DNA of 64,000 nucleotides. Source: Emydura subglobosa (lineage: Eukaryota > Chordata > Testudines > Chelidae). Numbering within the stretch: the stretch's first letter is position 1; every line of letters begins with the position of its first letter. Of this stretch, positions 46,097-57,776 are shown one piece after another. Under the pieces are notes generated by a model, which saw only the letters and a program-made list of their open reading frames with translations, searched no databases and was not told the DNA's origin. A program made the translations under genes and the position numbers. The stretch lies in contig ML679971.1 in the NCBI GenBank assembly GCA_007922225.1, positions 1,573,521-1,637,520 on the forward strand. Reading direction: 5' to 3'.

Positions 46097-46841
46097 CAGT
46101 AAAACCCCTATTTTATGAACTAATTGGGGATTGAGGAATTCATAACATTGAAAAGTTCATAATACATCTCAAATACATCATCAAAATTCATAATACATCT
46201 CAAAATTACAGTAGATACAGTGTATAATTTAATGTATTAATCATTCAATGATAGTGTACATAACGAATGGTATCATATGTATACAGTGTGCCTGTAGCAA
46301 TCTTGCAAATGGATTGCACTAGGAAGTTCATACAGTACAGTGCATACATACTGTGCTTTAGTGTTTGTGTAATCACTGGTGAAATAAATAATGGATTTGT
46401 CTTTGTTGAGACAACTGCATCTCTTCTTTGCCAAGTTAATTGGCCTTTTCGAACTGAGGAGTTGCACTGCATTGCTTTCTTCTTGTCCTGCAGATTTCCA
46501 CAAAACAATTTCCAGTGCACTGAAGGCACCAGAATGTGAAGGGACATCAACTTGTTCTTCATCAACATTTCTTCTGTTATGATTATTTGGCTTTCTTGAA
46601 CATATTTTAAAAACTCTTAGTCAAAAAGGATCTGAAACCCTCATTCTGTTTGGTAGCCTTCCAGCCACACAGTGACATTTTCCCACAATCACTGCAACTG
46701 GGAATGACTTTCAGGACTTGTAGTGGTTCAGGCACAGTGGCTTCTGTCTCTTTTGGAGGTAGGCTATCTGCACTGCTGCAAAATGATTCATGTAACTGAT
46801 CGTTCATAAGATCAGTGTCCATAAAAATTGAGGTTCTGCTG
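46097..46841 (-). mobile_element. Pogo/Tigger-like DNA transposon relic with transposase C-terminal remnant
   Basis: The left end cagtaaaacccctattttat and the right end, in reverse complement cagcagaacctcaattttta, are inverted repeats, and TA flanks the element on both sides (46095-46096, 46842-46843), as in Tc1/mariner-pogo elements. The minus strand between 46580 and 46400 reads VDEEQVDVPSHSGAFSALE and then KRPINLAKKRCSC. The string SALE..L-W resembles the end of pogo-type transposases, where a paired-leucine segment precedes a short tail. The DDE catalytic part is missing, so the 745 bp copy is internally deleted and dead. Confidence 0.8.
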
Positions 46842-47340
46842 TATAAAAGGCCAAGATTGTCAGATATGAGTGCCTTAAATTAGCCTCCATATTTAAGCAC
46901 CCGAAGAAGTGACCTGTTTTTCAAAAGTGCTGAAAACCCAGTAGCACAAGTTCTGCATTTAAAGTCAGAATTTTGCTTCTTGAGCTTCGGAACCCAACAA
47001 CTTTCTAAGCTAAACGTGAACAAGGAGCAGAATTTTGTTTGGCCAACATGGTTTGGAAAGTTTATAATGTTTCATTTAGCCTTATTCTCCAACTTTGAGT
47101 ATACCAGTATTTCAGTTCTATCTAAACTGATGTCTTTAATGGATGTAAAAATACAGGTTATACAGCGACAGAAGCTAATTTGTTGTTTAAAATTATTTGA
47201 ATCCAAAACTGTCACATTTTGTTCCAGTTTTTTATTTGAAATACAGCACGTCTTTAATGCAAGCTTTTGTTTGCCAACAAACACCTGATGATAAGTCACT
47301 TTTCACCTGATTATCATACAATTGCTCTAAAAACTAAAAA
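46842..47340. other. No gene recognised
   Basis: AT-rich sequence. The overlapping frames at 46980-47299 on both strands have no motif. Confidence 0.3.
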
Positions 47341-47601
47341 GTTCAGCTGGTTGCAAAAAAAACAATCCACCAAAAACCTGTGATTTTTTTTCTAATTATT
47401 TTCCCAATTTTTTTCAAAATGCAATATATTGAAATGTTTTGAACTTTGACATTTCAAAACTCAAATGTCTCGGCTAGATCTATAATGAAATAGAACACGG
47501 GGAGTTGGAAGTGAGTGAACATTTCATGAACTGTTTGAAGTTTTATTTTTTTTAATTTTGAACTCTTGTTGGAATTATGAATTTTAAATCATTTCAACCT
47601 A
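47341..47601. repeat. AT-rich 'ggttgaaaat' palindromic repeat
   Basis: gttcagctggttgcaaaaaa at the left, caatttttttcaaaatgcaa and tgaaatgttttgaactttga internally, and aaatcatttcaacct at the right. Ends are weakly inverted, as in 53161 and 59824. Confidence 0.5.
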
Positions 47602-47831
47602 CTCCATTAGAATAAATAAGTATAGTGTGAAAAGCAGCACTGTCTTTCTTGACAGTAAGTGTAAACAAAGGAGGAAGAGGTTGTTTCATACATTTTCCTC
47701 CTCTGATTCCCTGACCCACAGCTGGCCAGACTCCTTAGCCAAAGCATTAAAAGGTTTGACAAGCAGATACAGTTTTGTCAAAACCGGAAAACCGAAAGTC
47801 AGCATAGAACTTACAGACGGCTGAAGGGTAC

Positions 47832-48281
47832 CTAGGGCTAGGTTTAGGGGCACGCGACCCAGGCGATTGCCTGGAGTGCAGGGCTCGAGGGGCACCAGAC
47901 TCGGGGATGCCAGGCTCGGGGTACTGTTTTTGTTGCTAGCACCTAAAGGGAAAATAGAATGTTTGAAGTAAAATAATTCAGGTATTCCATATGTGGATTC
48001 ATTTTTCACTAACCTCCTAGAATGTTCTGGGTCTCTGTAGAATCTCATGGAACCTTCCAGACTTTGAGAACTACATTTTCCTTGAACAGCCTAGATTTAA
48101 AGATCCTTATTAAAGATCCTTATATGACAGGCATAAATCACTCATGCAAATTGTGCATCAAAGTCATGAAATGGGCTACAAATGCAATAAAAAATAAGGT
48201 AGTCAAAAGTTTAACAAATAGAGGGGGGGCAGGTGAAGATGCTTCTCACCTGGGGCGCCATTTGGTCTAGGGCCTGCCCTG
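47832..48281. mobile_element. hAT-like element with 'agggc.agg' termini
   Basis: The left end ctagggctaggtttaggggc and the right end, in reverse complement cagggcaggccctagaccaa, are imperfect inverted repeats, continuing with gcgacccaggcgatt versus ggcgccccaggtgag. The flanking 8-mers agggtacc and aagttatc agree at only five positions, so the target duplication is doubtful. The interior includes a short direct duplication of aaagatccttat near 48100-48124. No transposase. Confidence 0.5.
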
Positions 48282-50312
48282 AAGTTATCAATTGTTACTT
48301 CAACCAGTCAACATCTCTAAGCCAGCATGGGATTGTTCCCTACAGTACATTTTCCAGGGCTTCATGCTGTCTTTGTGTAAATGTCTCAGGTGATTGAGCA
48401 TCCATTCTGATATGTGCAGCTCATTATTTCTACATTTCTTAAAATCTGTGTTGAGAATGAGGACAATGGGTTTAATTTCCCACGGTTTTATGTAGTCATC
48501 TCCACCTCTACTTACGCCTGGTGTCTCTTTTCACGTTCATTTTGCACTTTTGTTAGCTAGACTCCCATACACTTCGTAGGCTTTGGATAGTCTCTAAGTG
48601 ATTATACATAGGGAACCAGACCCTGAATTTAATCTCTTCCTATCTGTAACCAAGTAATAAACTGTTTCTATTGATAAATTACTCCCATTCATGGAAGGTT
48701 TTTTGGCATGTGCCAATGGCTCTCAAGTAGCCTTCCAGAAAGGAGCCTATTTCAGTATACACCAGACTGCTGTGATACAAAGGTTTACAAATACATACTA
48801 AATATATTGGCGAATTTGCTATTGGTAACTAATTTATTTTATATGTACATCTGATGATCAGTGTTTTGATACTACAAAGTTTTCAGAAAATGTATCCAGA
48901 TTTTAAAGAATCACTAGAAAGTATTTAACTTGTTTAGAATTTCTTTCTCAGTTCTAAATTTAAAACTGGGCTTTTGGAGCACAGGCTGTACTTTCTCTGG
49001 GGGTGTAATTGTCATGTACATATTAATATATGCAAATAAAATCAGAGTTTCAACAGCCACTATTCCTCCAAAGGTTACATTCTCTAATTAGAGCCAAGCA
49101 ATTAGCTCTAAAAGTTTTCTTTCTTTCTTTCTTTTTTTTTTTTTCAGAAGCTCTGCTTTTCCTTAACAGAGAAACTACATTTTAGCCGTTTCCTTTTTTC
49201 AAGATACGAAATAATTAAAACTGTACCTTCATTTCATCTTGCCCATTAATTGCCCCCCTTTTAACACACATCATTTCAAATGCTGCCACTTTGAGATTTT
49301 ATGGCTGTCTAATATGTACATGAGCGTGGCTGCAATGTTAGAACAAATTGAACTGTTCTCTGTCATTTTGACACCTTAAATCCCAAGTTGGTGCCTGATG
49401 TGACTAGGGGGATCGGCAATAACTAAGTCTTCAGGCTTAATCTTTTTTTTCAGAACAGTTTGATGTAGGAATTGTGTGACCTGCTGCCTGTGCTCTAATA
49501 GAGATGGCTATTGTGAATTTTTCCTCCTCTGATAATGGGATATTAAGTTTAAAAATGAACTTGATTTGACCTTGGCAGGACTTTTTTATTCCTTTTTTTG
49601 AATAGAAGAATCAACAATGCTCAAATGAAATTATACATGATACAAAAGCAAAGCGGTTCAGACAACTAAATGGGGCACAATCATGTTATCCGAACGAACA
49701 AAGTCATCTGACACACGTGAGGGGCTCACTTGTGCTTTCAACTATATGCCCATGCCAAGGAGAAGGAGTAAGTCACTCCCCAGTCGGGGATCTTGGGAAC
49801 TTGGATCTGGGTACGCAGAAGTAAATGGGAGCTGCACAAGTGCTGTTCCCCATTCCCAGACATAGGCAGGGAGTGGGTGGAGCCATTAATCCTCTGCCCC
49901 AGTGCAGAGGCTGGTGCATTTGAACCAGGACAGGCAGTGTCATAATTTTACATTTTCCTCTTGGTATGAAGCCTGCAGCAAATACATACCTACCCAATGA
50001 CGGGGGGAAACAGGAAGGAAATTGAGGATCAGAAGAGTGTTTTGGAGGCCCAATGACTCTCAGGTAAAGCTGGTTGAAAATCTTTTTAAAAACCTCTTTT
50101 ATTTTGGAGGGGGGGAGGGAAAATCTGACCAGTTTTACTCCCAAAGCTATGCCTGGAGTGAGGCATTGTATGTACACAGCCTAAAGACACAGTCTAGCCC
50201 ACACTGATTATTATAACCACTCTCATTATTTCCAATAAATTGGTACATTTGCACATGTGTATGCATATCAAATACAGTGGGGACTCAGATTTTAGCAGTA
50301 TAGAGAATTAGC
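48282..50312. other. No gene recognised
   Basis: Two kilobases of AT-rich, mostly unique DNA with a (CTTT)n/T run at 49116-49144. No coding or repeat family supported. Confidence 0.35.
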
Positions 50313-51526
50313 TCATAGAAATCACAGAATCATAGGACTGGAAGGGACCTCAAGAGGTTATCTAGTCCAGTCCTCTGCACTCAGTGTGGGACTAAGTATT
50401 ATCTGGACCATCCCTGACAGGTGTTAGTCTAACCAGCTCTTAAAATCTCCAGTGATGGAGATTGCTCAACCTTCCTGGGCAATTTAGTCCAGTGCTTAAC
50501 TACCCTGACACTTATGAAGTTTTTCCTAATGTCCAACCTAAACTGCCCTTGCTACAATGTAAGTCCATTGCTTCTTGTCCTATCCTCAGAGGTTAAAGAG
50601 AACAATTTTTCTCCCTCTTCCTTGAAACAATCCTTTATGTACTTGAAAACTGTTATTATGTTCCCCCTCAGTTTTCTTTTCTCCAAACTAAACAAACCTT
50701 ATTTTTTCAATCTTCCCTTGTACGTCATGTTTTCTAGACCTTTAACATCTTTGTTGCTCTTCTCTGGACTTTCTCCAATTTGTCCACATCTTTCCTGAAA
50801 TGTGGTGCCCAGAACTGGACACAATACTCCAGTTGAGGCCTAATCAGCTTGGAGTAGAGCAGAAGAATTACTTCTCATGTCTTGCTTCCAAGACTCCTGC
50901 TAATACATCTCAGAAAGATATTTTCTTTTTTTGCAACAGTGTTACACTGTTCACTCATATTTAGCTTGTGATCCACCATGACCCCCAGATCCCTTTCTGT
51001 ATTACTCTTTCCTAGGGAGTCACTTCCCATGTTTTGTATGTGTGCAACTGATTGTTTCTTCGTAAGTGTATTTTCTATGCCATTATCTATATCATTGATG
51101 ATATTGAACAGAACTGGACTCAGAACTGATCCATGTGGAACCCTACTCAATATGCTCTCCCAGCTTGACTGTGAACTACTTATGAATACTCTCTGGGAAT
51201 GATTTTCCAATCAGTTATGCACCCACCTTATAGTAGTTCCATCTAGGCTGTATTTCCCTAGTTTGTCCATGAGAAGGCCATGCAAGACAGTATCAAAAGA
51301 CTTACTAAAGTCAAGATATACCACATCTGCCGCTTTCCCCCATCCACATGGCTTGTCACCCTGTCAAAGAAAGTCATAATTTGTTCTTGACAAATCCATG
51401 CTGACTATTACTTATCACCTCATTATCTTCTAGATATTTGCAAATTGATTGCTTAATTATTTGCTCCATTATCTTTCCGGCTACTGAAGTTAAGCTGAGT
51501 AGTCTGTAATTCCCTGGGTTGTCCTT
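50313..51526 (-). mobile_element. CR1 LINE, 3' half of ORF2 and tail
   Basis: The 3' end lies at the left (atcacagaatcataggactg, then gaagggacctcaagaggtta). Going right, the antisense coding strings include cagtgatggagattgctcaa, ttcctaatgtccaacctaaa, tctctggactttctccaatt, caatactccagttgaggcct, atccaccatgacccccagat and aaagtcaagatataccacat. The minus-strand frame at 50875-51210 retains DHKLNMSEQCNTVAKK. Many stops and indels are present. Truncated at the 5' end near 51526. It shares its subfamily tail (tcctctgcactcagtg) with the copy at 52682. Confidence 0.92.
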
Positions 51527-52680
51527 GGTGTAGTGTAGTATTGTGTAGTGTAGTCTTTAGATGCAGTGGGCATCATCAAAAGCTCATCCACCTAAGTACC
51601 TACAGAATATTAGGAGCTACCTTTAAACCTAAGTCACTATGCAGGTTGGTATGCACATAGACAAATAAGTATATTTGAAAGATGTGTTGATTAAAATACC
51701 TTGTGAGAATCGAATACTTCATTTAGTGTGCACCCCAAACGATTATATGATTATATGATACTTAGGATTTCTTTAATATTGGGGGGAATATTTCATGAAT
51801 ATTTTGCAATCTTGCATTGCACCGTATTTGCATTCACAAGCTTTCACATTTCCATTACATTCTGCATGGATAGTAATTTCCCTGTACATATATGCAAAAT
51901 TCTGACATTTTGTGTTTCAGTGGTGAAAATAATTTAAAAGAAAAAACCAAAAAGAAAAACCACCCCTGCTCTTTTGTGCCGGACAATTGTTATAAAGTCT
52001 TCAGTTTTCAATAAATGAGGAAAATGCTCCAGTTATGAGTAGTTCGTGTTTCATGGCAAATGTTTTACACATTTGTATAAGTATCTAGAGCAGACTCTGC
52101 TTGTAATCACCTGAATTCAGTCTGGGTTCCATCTTCTTATGCTGGCAGAACCAAGAGTATACGGTACCTGAAAATCCATGTAGAGGAGGATGTTACCCCA
52201 TGCAGAGTTTTGTTCCTCAAAAAGGGAAAAGTGCAAGAAAGTCCATGAAATTCCTTGGGGATTTCACTATTGCTGTTAATTTTGCACGGAAGGTGCTGAG
52301 ATACTATATTGGTTGGAAATAGTCTAAAACCCCAAGGTAAGCAGGTAGGTAGGTAGGAGGGGGGTGATGGTGAAGCACCAACAGCCCCCACCTCACTGCA
52401 GAGGAAGCCATTCTTAACCAGCACAGGCCTAAAATGTGTATGATATCACAAGAGAGCATTAGAGAGCATAAGGGATATATTGAGTCAGCTCAGTCACCAG
52501 GGATCTTCCATCATCAGGGCTTCTTTGGAGCCCAAGATTCAGGATAAAGCCATCATCCCTTTGGGTAAACTATAGGGCAGAAGGAGAAGACAAATACCAT
52601 CTGCTATCTTTCTTTGTGACACAATGGCTCTCCGGGGAGCTGGGAGAGTTGAATCAAGCTTTACAAGTCCAAAGATACTG
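51527..52680. other. No gene recognised
   Basis: Unclassified sequence between two CR1 copies. A short tgtag/tagtg repeat occurs near 51528-51552, just beyond the CR1 truncation point, and ggtaggtaggtagg near 52344-52357. Confidence 0.35.
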
Positions 52681-52681
52681 T

Positions 52682-53008
52682 AATCATAGAATCATAGGAC
52701 TGTAAGGGAACTCAAGAAGTTATCTAGCCCAGTCCTCTGCGCTCAGTGCAGGACTAAGTATTATCTAGACCATTACCAACAGATGTTTGTCTAACTTGTT
52801 CTTAAAAATCTCCAGTGATGGAGATTCCACAACCTGCCTAGACAATTTATTCCAGTGCTTAACTACCTTGACAGTTAGGAAGCTTTTCCAAATGTCCAAC
52901 CTAAAACATCCCTTGCTGCAGAGTAAGCCCATTGCTTCTTGCCCTATCCTCAGAGGTTAAGGAGAACAATTTTCCTCCCTCCTTCTTGTAGAAGCCTTTT
53001 AAGTATTT
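52682..53008 (-). mobile_element. CR1 3'-end fragment
   Basis: aatcatagaatcataggact, agttatctagcccagtcctc, ccagtgatggagattccaca, attccagtgcttaactacct and ccaaatgtccaacctaaaac. It belongs to the same subfamily as 50313-51526 and is truncated after about 327 bp. Confidence 0.9.
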
Positions 53009-53160
53009 GTATAGAACATATAATGTAATAATAGAGCAATGTAATGATAGAACAAAAACCTGATAAAAAGACCAAGTGGATGTTCTTGGAGATGCCTATG
53101 ATCCATGTCAAGGACATTGGCCACACTGCTACCCTGGCCTTTCTCAAGGGAATTTAATTA

Positions 53161-53576
53161 GAGCTGGTTGAAAATTCTCCTATATAACAGCTTTCCTTTG
53201 GAAAATGCTGATTTGACTAAATTAAATGTTTCAAGGGAACATATTGATTTTGTTGACATTTTCACAGGAAATAATTGAAATGTTTCATTTTGATGTGGTC
53301 AAAATGTTTTGTTTCAACTTTGTCTTTTAAATTATTATTATGTTATAAATTAGAATATACATATAATAAAGTCAAAATGATAAAGATGAAACAAAACATT
53401 TTGACCTCATCAAAAAAAATCTTTTGAACTTATTGAAATGAAACATTTTGACATGGTGGGAATTAATTATTTTTGGAATATTTCATTTCAGAAAAAATAG
53501 ATTTTGATTTTTCGTTCCATTTGGGACGAAAACAAACTTTGAAATCTCAGAATTTTCCACAGGATGGAAATTCCAA
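53161..53576. mobile_element. AT-rich palindromic MITE, 'gagctggttgaaaatt' family
   Basis: The left end gagctggttgaaaattctcc and the right end gaattttccacaggatgg-type text are partly inverted, and the interior is full of complementary blocks: gaaatgtttcattttgatgt near the left versus tgaaatgaaacattttgaca near the right. The whole could fold into a long AT-rich hairpin. The best second copy is 59824-60314. Confidence 0.6.
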
Positions 53577-53742
53577 ATTGTGACTAACTTTAAATTTAAT
53601 GTTGATGAAAGTCAATATGACAGATTGATATTCCTCAGAAGTGAAGTGCAGGCAACAGTATTAAAGGCTGCCCTCACTTTGACCTTCTATATTGCCTCAA
53701 CTCTGACCCAGTGGGAATACCTTAAAGGTGGAAGGTTCTTTA

Positions 53743-54023
53743 AGGCTTGTCTACATGAACACTTAGTTTGTGGCAAACTGGGGTGTGAATCTACCCCACA
53801 CCAACCTGCTGCAGACTAACTGTCTGTGTGGACCTGCTGATGCGCATTAACATATTGTTAATACCCTTTGATCTAGCCCATTTCAAAGAGGAGTAAATCA
53901 AAACACATTAATGAACTGTAAATATGCATCAAAGTTCACACAGAGTTAATCCATAGCAGTCTAGTGTGGGGTAGATTCACAACCCAGTTTTCCGCAAACT
54001 GATTGTTTGTGTAGACATGCCCT
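53743..54023. mobile_element. TA-flanked MITE with terminal inverted repeats
   Basis: The left end aaggcttgtctacatgaaca and the right end, in reverse complement aagggcatgtctacacaaac, are inverted repeats extending about 28 bp to the shared cagtttg/cttagtttg step. TA lies at both borders. Interior hairpin text (ggcaaactggggtgtgaatc and tggggtagattcacaaccca) pairs as well. 281 bp, non-coding. Confidence 0.75.
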
Positions 54024-55464
54024 TAATTTCTCTAGTCCCATTCAGTCATTCACTCATCTGCTGCAACTGCTAAGAGTGCCATTTGAAGTCCATGGGACCA
54101 CTTACATGCTTAAATGTGTTGCTGGATCATGGCTAGAGTGTTCAGCACCTCTTCAGGATTGAGGCTTTAAAGATTATGGGTTTGATTCTTCACTCGTACT
54201 GCCTTTACATTGTTGTTGCGATGCTGCTGGTTTCAGTAGAGTTTTACTCCTGATTTAAATTGCTTGGGAAGAGTTTAAAAGCCTTTTTGAAGAAGTGAGG
54301 TTCGAGAAGGGACTTGGAAGAGGAGAGATTGCACAAGAGATTAGTTCAACCCTTTAGTCTTTGGTGCAAGTTGTCATAACTCCATGGAAGTCAATGGAAT
54401 CTGGCCCACAAATGGTGACAAATCCTGTAACATACATCCTGTAACAAGGGGCTTTTAGTGATTCGATGGTGCTTTTTATAGTAGGGAGTTTATATTTTTA
54501 ATTTCTCAGAACCTTACCAGCATGGCAATTTTCAGGAGTGGCAAAGAAATTGTGTCAGCCAGCATGATCCTGAATTAGTTTTGCCCTTCGTGAACTAACG
54601 GATGTCACCTTGTGTCTGCAGAAGATTTTTTATTTTTTGTTGTTCATCTTGAACTTACATATTGTGGGACCCCTGGTGAGCCATTCTGTCCCACTTCATT
54701 GTTAACAGTTTACATGTTCCCATTGGTTTGGCCGTTGCAAGCATGGGGTGGGTTAGAGTACATTGTTATGCAAATGTAGCCAGATTTACATATTACCACA
54801 AGACTAACATTCATTGTGCTGTCTCTTGATGGGTGTCTTTGATAGATAATAATTTTTTGAGGGCACAAACTCTCCTTTAATGAAGTGCAAATTAAACAGA
54901 AGCCCTGTTAATGGGATTTCAGTAGATTTTAAAAGCTTTTGACTGTTAGACTGTGTCCTGTTGTTTCAGGGCCAGCATCTGCCACCCTGACTCCTGTTGA
55001 TTAATGCTTTCCTCTGTAAGTAGGCTACTTGTAGAGTAATGTACTGTTCTTGACATGACTCTAGATGGCAGAATGTGACCTTAAGAAATTCTCACCAGAA
55101 AAGAAGTGAGAAATCCTGGTGTCTTTTTTAAATATTTCATTTGTGTCACAGTAACAATGGGCCAAATTCTGATCCCCTGATTCACAGTGAGTAGTAATTT
55201 ACAAGAAGTCTGGTGGATTTCAGTAGGACTTTCCACGGAGCTAGGAACCACTTAAGGATATTATAATCTGGTGATGCAAAAGTACGTGGTTGAGGGATGC
55301 ACTCAAAAGGGCTCCATTTCAATGAAACTCCACTCAGTTGCGTGATAGTGTAACTGGGATCCTGCCTGCAGAAGTTGCCTTCAAAGAATTGAAACTTTCA
55401 GTGGATTTCCAAATGACGAATGCCAGTCTATTTATTTATTTATTTATTTGTTTTATTGTGTAGG
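54024..55464. other. No gene; decayed palindromic traces
   Basis: Traces of palindromic MITEs occur at 54070-54140 (gaagtccatgggaccactta, catgcttaaatgtgttgctg), 54180-54262 (tttcagtagagttttactcc) and 55160-55250 (gggccaaattctgatcccct). A (TTTA)n run lies at 55430-55450, immediately left of a hAT insertion. No coding signal. Confidence 0.4.
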
Positions 55465-55465
55465 A

Positions 55466-55886
55466 CAGCAACTCCCAAACCGTGAGTCGTGACGCCAGTG
55501 GCGTCGCTTCATCAGCAGACGGGGTCATGACAATCCCAAGCTTGCATTTTACAAAACAGCCTCTTCCGCACAACGTGACCCCATACACACCGTATGCACG
55601 AGGTCACGTTGCACGGCGGATGCTATTTTGCTCCACAAACGGCTCCCTCCATGCAGCATGACATTGCACGCACTGTATGTGTGTGAGATTATGCAGTGCA
55701 GAGGACGCCATTTTGTAAAGCAAAACGGCATCCTCCTTGCAGCATGACCTTGTATGCACAGTGCGTGTGTGGTCACACTGCATGGAGGACACTATTTTTA
55801 AACAGCAATTTCCATGCTGTCTGGGGTGGTGGGAAACAACACATCTGAAAATGGGCTCATGCAGGGAAAATGTTTGGGAACTGCTG
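55466..55886. mobile_element. Non-autonomous hAT element with 8 bp target duplication and three internal repeats
   Basis: The ends CAGCAACTCCCAAAC and, in reverse complement, CAGCAGTTCCCAAAC match at 13 of 15 positions. GTGTAGGA is present on both sides (55458-55465 and 55887-55894), an exact 8 bp hAT-type duplication. The 421 bp interior contains three imperfect units of about 84 bp, each with a gcatgac...gcacgcactgtatgtgtg-like core that is itself near-palindromic, followed by a gaggacgccattttg-like step. CpG-rich for this window. No transposase. Confidence 0.9.
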
Positions 55887-55894
55887 GTGTAGGA

Positions 55895-56145
55895 CAAGAT
55901 TGTCAGTTAACAATCTATCCTGAGTATGGGGCAATATGTAGTTGTACCACTTTAGGAGCAAACTAGGCACCAGACTGTGACCCAAAAGAATCATATTAAA
56001 GCCCTTGTTTCCCCATTTGGTCCACAAAAGAAATTAATCTTCTACTGTAGACCAGTCCCAAGGTCTGCATAGCACATGTAGGGCAAAATGGGGTTGTTAC
56101 ATTGCCTTGCTTCTTTATGCAGGAGTGTAATCCAATCAGAATCTA
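55895..56145. other. No gene recognised
   Basis: Short unclassified spacer. Confidence 0.3.
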
Positions 56146-56219
56146 GGGTGAAATCTTGGCACCATTGATGTTAATGGCAAAGCTCACATTGACTTCGGTG
56201 GAGGCAGGATTTCAACCCT
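56146..56219. repeat. Palindromic MITE, 'gggtgaaatcctggcc' family
   Basis: gggtgaaatcttggcaccat with tgatgttaatggcaaagc is mirrored by cattgacttcggtggaggca and ggatttcaaccc. Second member of the family at 28673-28743. Confidence 0.75.
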
Positions 56220-56903
56220 AGCCTTCCCTTGTTTAGTGGTGAGATGCCAGAGCAGGAGTAAATAGTCCCTGAGTAGAGATCAGTGGTGGAAAGGAAACCA
56301 AAATACATCGCTTTTGATACAATTCTATACATTATTAGGATTATTCTCTATTTTCCTCAGTTGAATTTATCCATAAGTAATTTGGAGCTGGTTCCAAGCT
56401 TACTCCCTCTCATTTCATTTTAACCCAGTGGCAATTATCAATGGCTTAGTCTTTAATATCTAAGCACTCTGAGTTTTACCTCTTGAAAGAAGCTTTTGAA
56501 ATCAAAATGCCAAACCACCTAATGTTTTATTTAAGTGTAAAAAACGTAGTTGAACTCTAGGTTATTCTCTTTTCCATAAATTGGCTAATTATTTATTAAC
56601 TTGTATTTTTTTTTAAAGTAGGGAACTGGTACTAGTAGCATAAAAAAATACTATAACCTCAGAAGCCAAATCCTTTTTCTTGCATGGTCTATCCAGCACA
56701 TGAAGGTTTGCTTCCACTGTCTGGAGACGCAGTAATGATCTTTCTTAGCAATTATGGACAATACGTAATTGGGCAAATGCCTTCATACTGTAATGTATCC
56801 GATGCCAACAGGAAAGTAAATTGTCTTGTAGGACTTCATCCTGCTGCCATTGGATCCAAAATTCCCATTAATTACATGAAATTGGGATCACCTGTTTTCT
56901 TTT
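56220..56903. other. No gene; start of a chance open frame
   Basis: A plus-strand frame runs open from 56684 to 57040 (118 codons). Its last third lies inside the palindromic MITE at 56904-57006, and I see no domain, splice sites or promoter, so I do not call it a gene. Confidence 0.35.
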
Positions 56904-57006
56904 GGGGTCAGACTCTGAAATACTTGCTTATACTGGGGAGTCCCACAGAAGACAATGGGTTGTTTGTGGAATACAGTACTACTCAAGGAGGTTCACTATC
57001 TGACCC
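56904..57006. repeat. Palindromic MITE, 'actact/agtagt' family
   Basis: ggggtcagactctgaaatac with actggggagtcccacagaag on the left, and gtactactcaagg with ctatctgaccc on the right, form a diverged hairpin. The centre reads gacaatgggttg. Confidence 0.55.
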
Positions 57007-57429
57007 TTTATTTGGTGGAAGAAGGATAGTGTCATTGTAGCAAATATATTCATTGCAGACAACGGACTGCACACAGATGCACTAACTGTGAGACCCTACA
57101 CAAGTCCACTCAGGGATTCCTCTTTACTCCCATGCAATGACTACAGTATCACGAGTAGCAGTATGGAGAGAGTTGCCTCCAAGGGGTGACCACCCACTAC
57201 TGTGCCTCCAATGAAAACGGGCAGAGATGGTCCAGAATTGTCCAGAAGAACAGTTTTCTGCCACAAAATGCTGATCAACAAAATCAAAACATGTTGCTAG
57301 TGTATCAATTTCATCAACATTTTTTAAGATAAATTGCCAAAGAGCTTTGTTTTCACTTTATCATTTGGACTTTTATGATATAATATAAAACATATAATAC
57401 ATAACAGACATATCCAAAACACATAACAT
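57007..57429. other. No gene recognised
   Basis: Unclassified sequence. Near 57265-57340 aaaatcaaaacatgttgct and caacattttttaagataaat recall the AT-rich palindromic repeat. Confidence 0.3.
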
Positions 57430-57765
57430 ATTAGTAATGGGGGATTTTAACTACCCAGGCATCTATTGGAATAGCAGTACAGTAAAACACAAAATGTCTA
57501 ATAAGTTCTTGGAATATATTGGGGACAACTTTGTGATTCAGAAGGTGAAGGAACTAACCTGGGGGATGGTCATTTTAGACTTAATTCTAACCAGGAGGAA
57601 TTGGGTGGGATCTGAAGGTTGAAGGCAATATAGGCAAAAGTGATGAAGGAATACTAGATTTCATGACTCTAAGGAAAGGAACAAAAGGAATGAGTGCAGC
57701 AGAATAAGGGCAATGGAATTCAAAAAAACAGACTTTAATAAATTCAGAGTACTGGTATGTGAGGT
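57430..57765 (+). mobile_element. CR1-type LINE ORF2 endonuclease fragment
   Basis: The plus strand encodes MGDFNYPGIYWNSS at 57437, where GDFN is the conserved endonuclease (APE-type) box of LINE ORF2, followed by SNKFLEYIGDNFVIQKVKEL and then WGMVILDLILTRRN, the standard spacing for CR1 endonuclease. The SDH box that should follow is lost through frameshift. Only the 5' half of ORF2 is represented, unlike the other CR1 copies here, which are all 3' ends. It abuts an oppositely oriented CR1 fragment at 57777. Confidence 0.85.
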
Positions 57766-57776
57766 CATCTGTACTA

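Noticed and set aside
56684..57040. 118-codon plus-strand open frame
   Set aside because: Its last third lies in a palindromic MITE, no domain is recognisable, and there are no splice or promoter signals.
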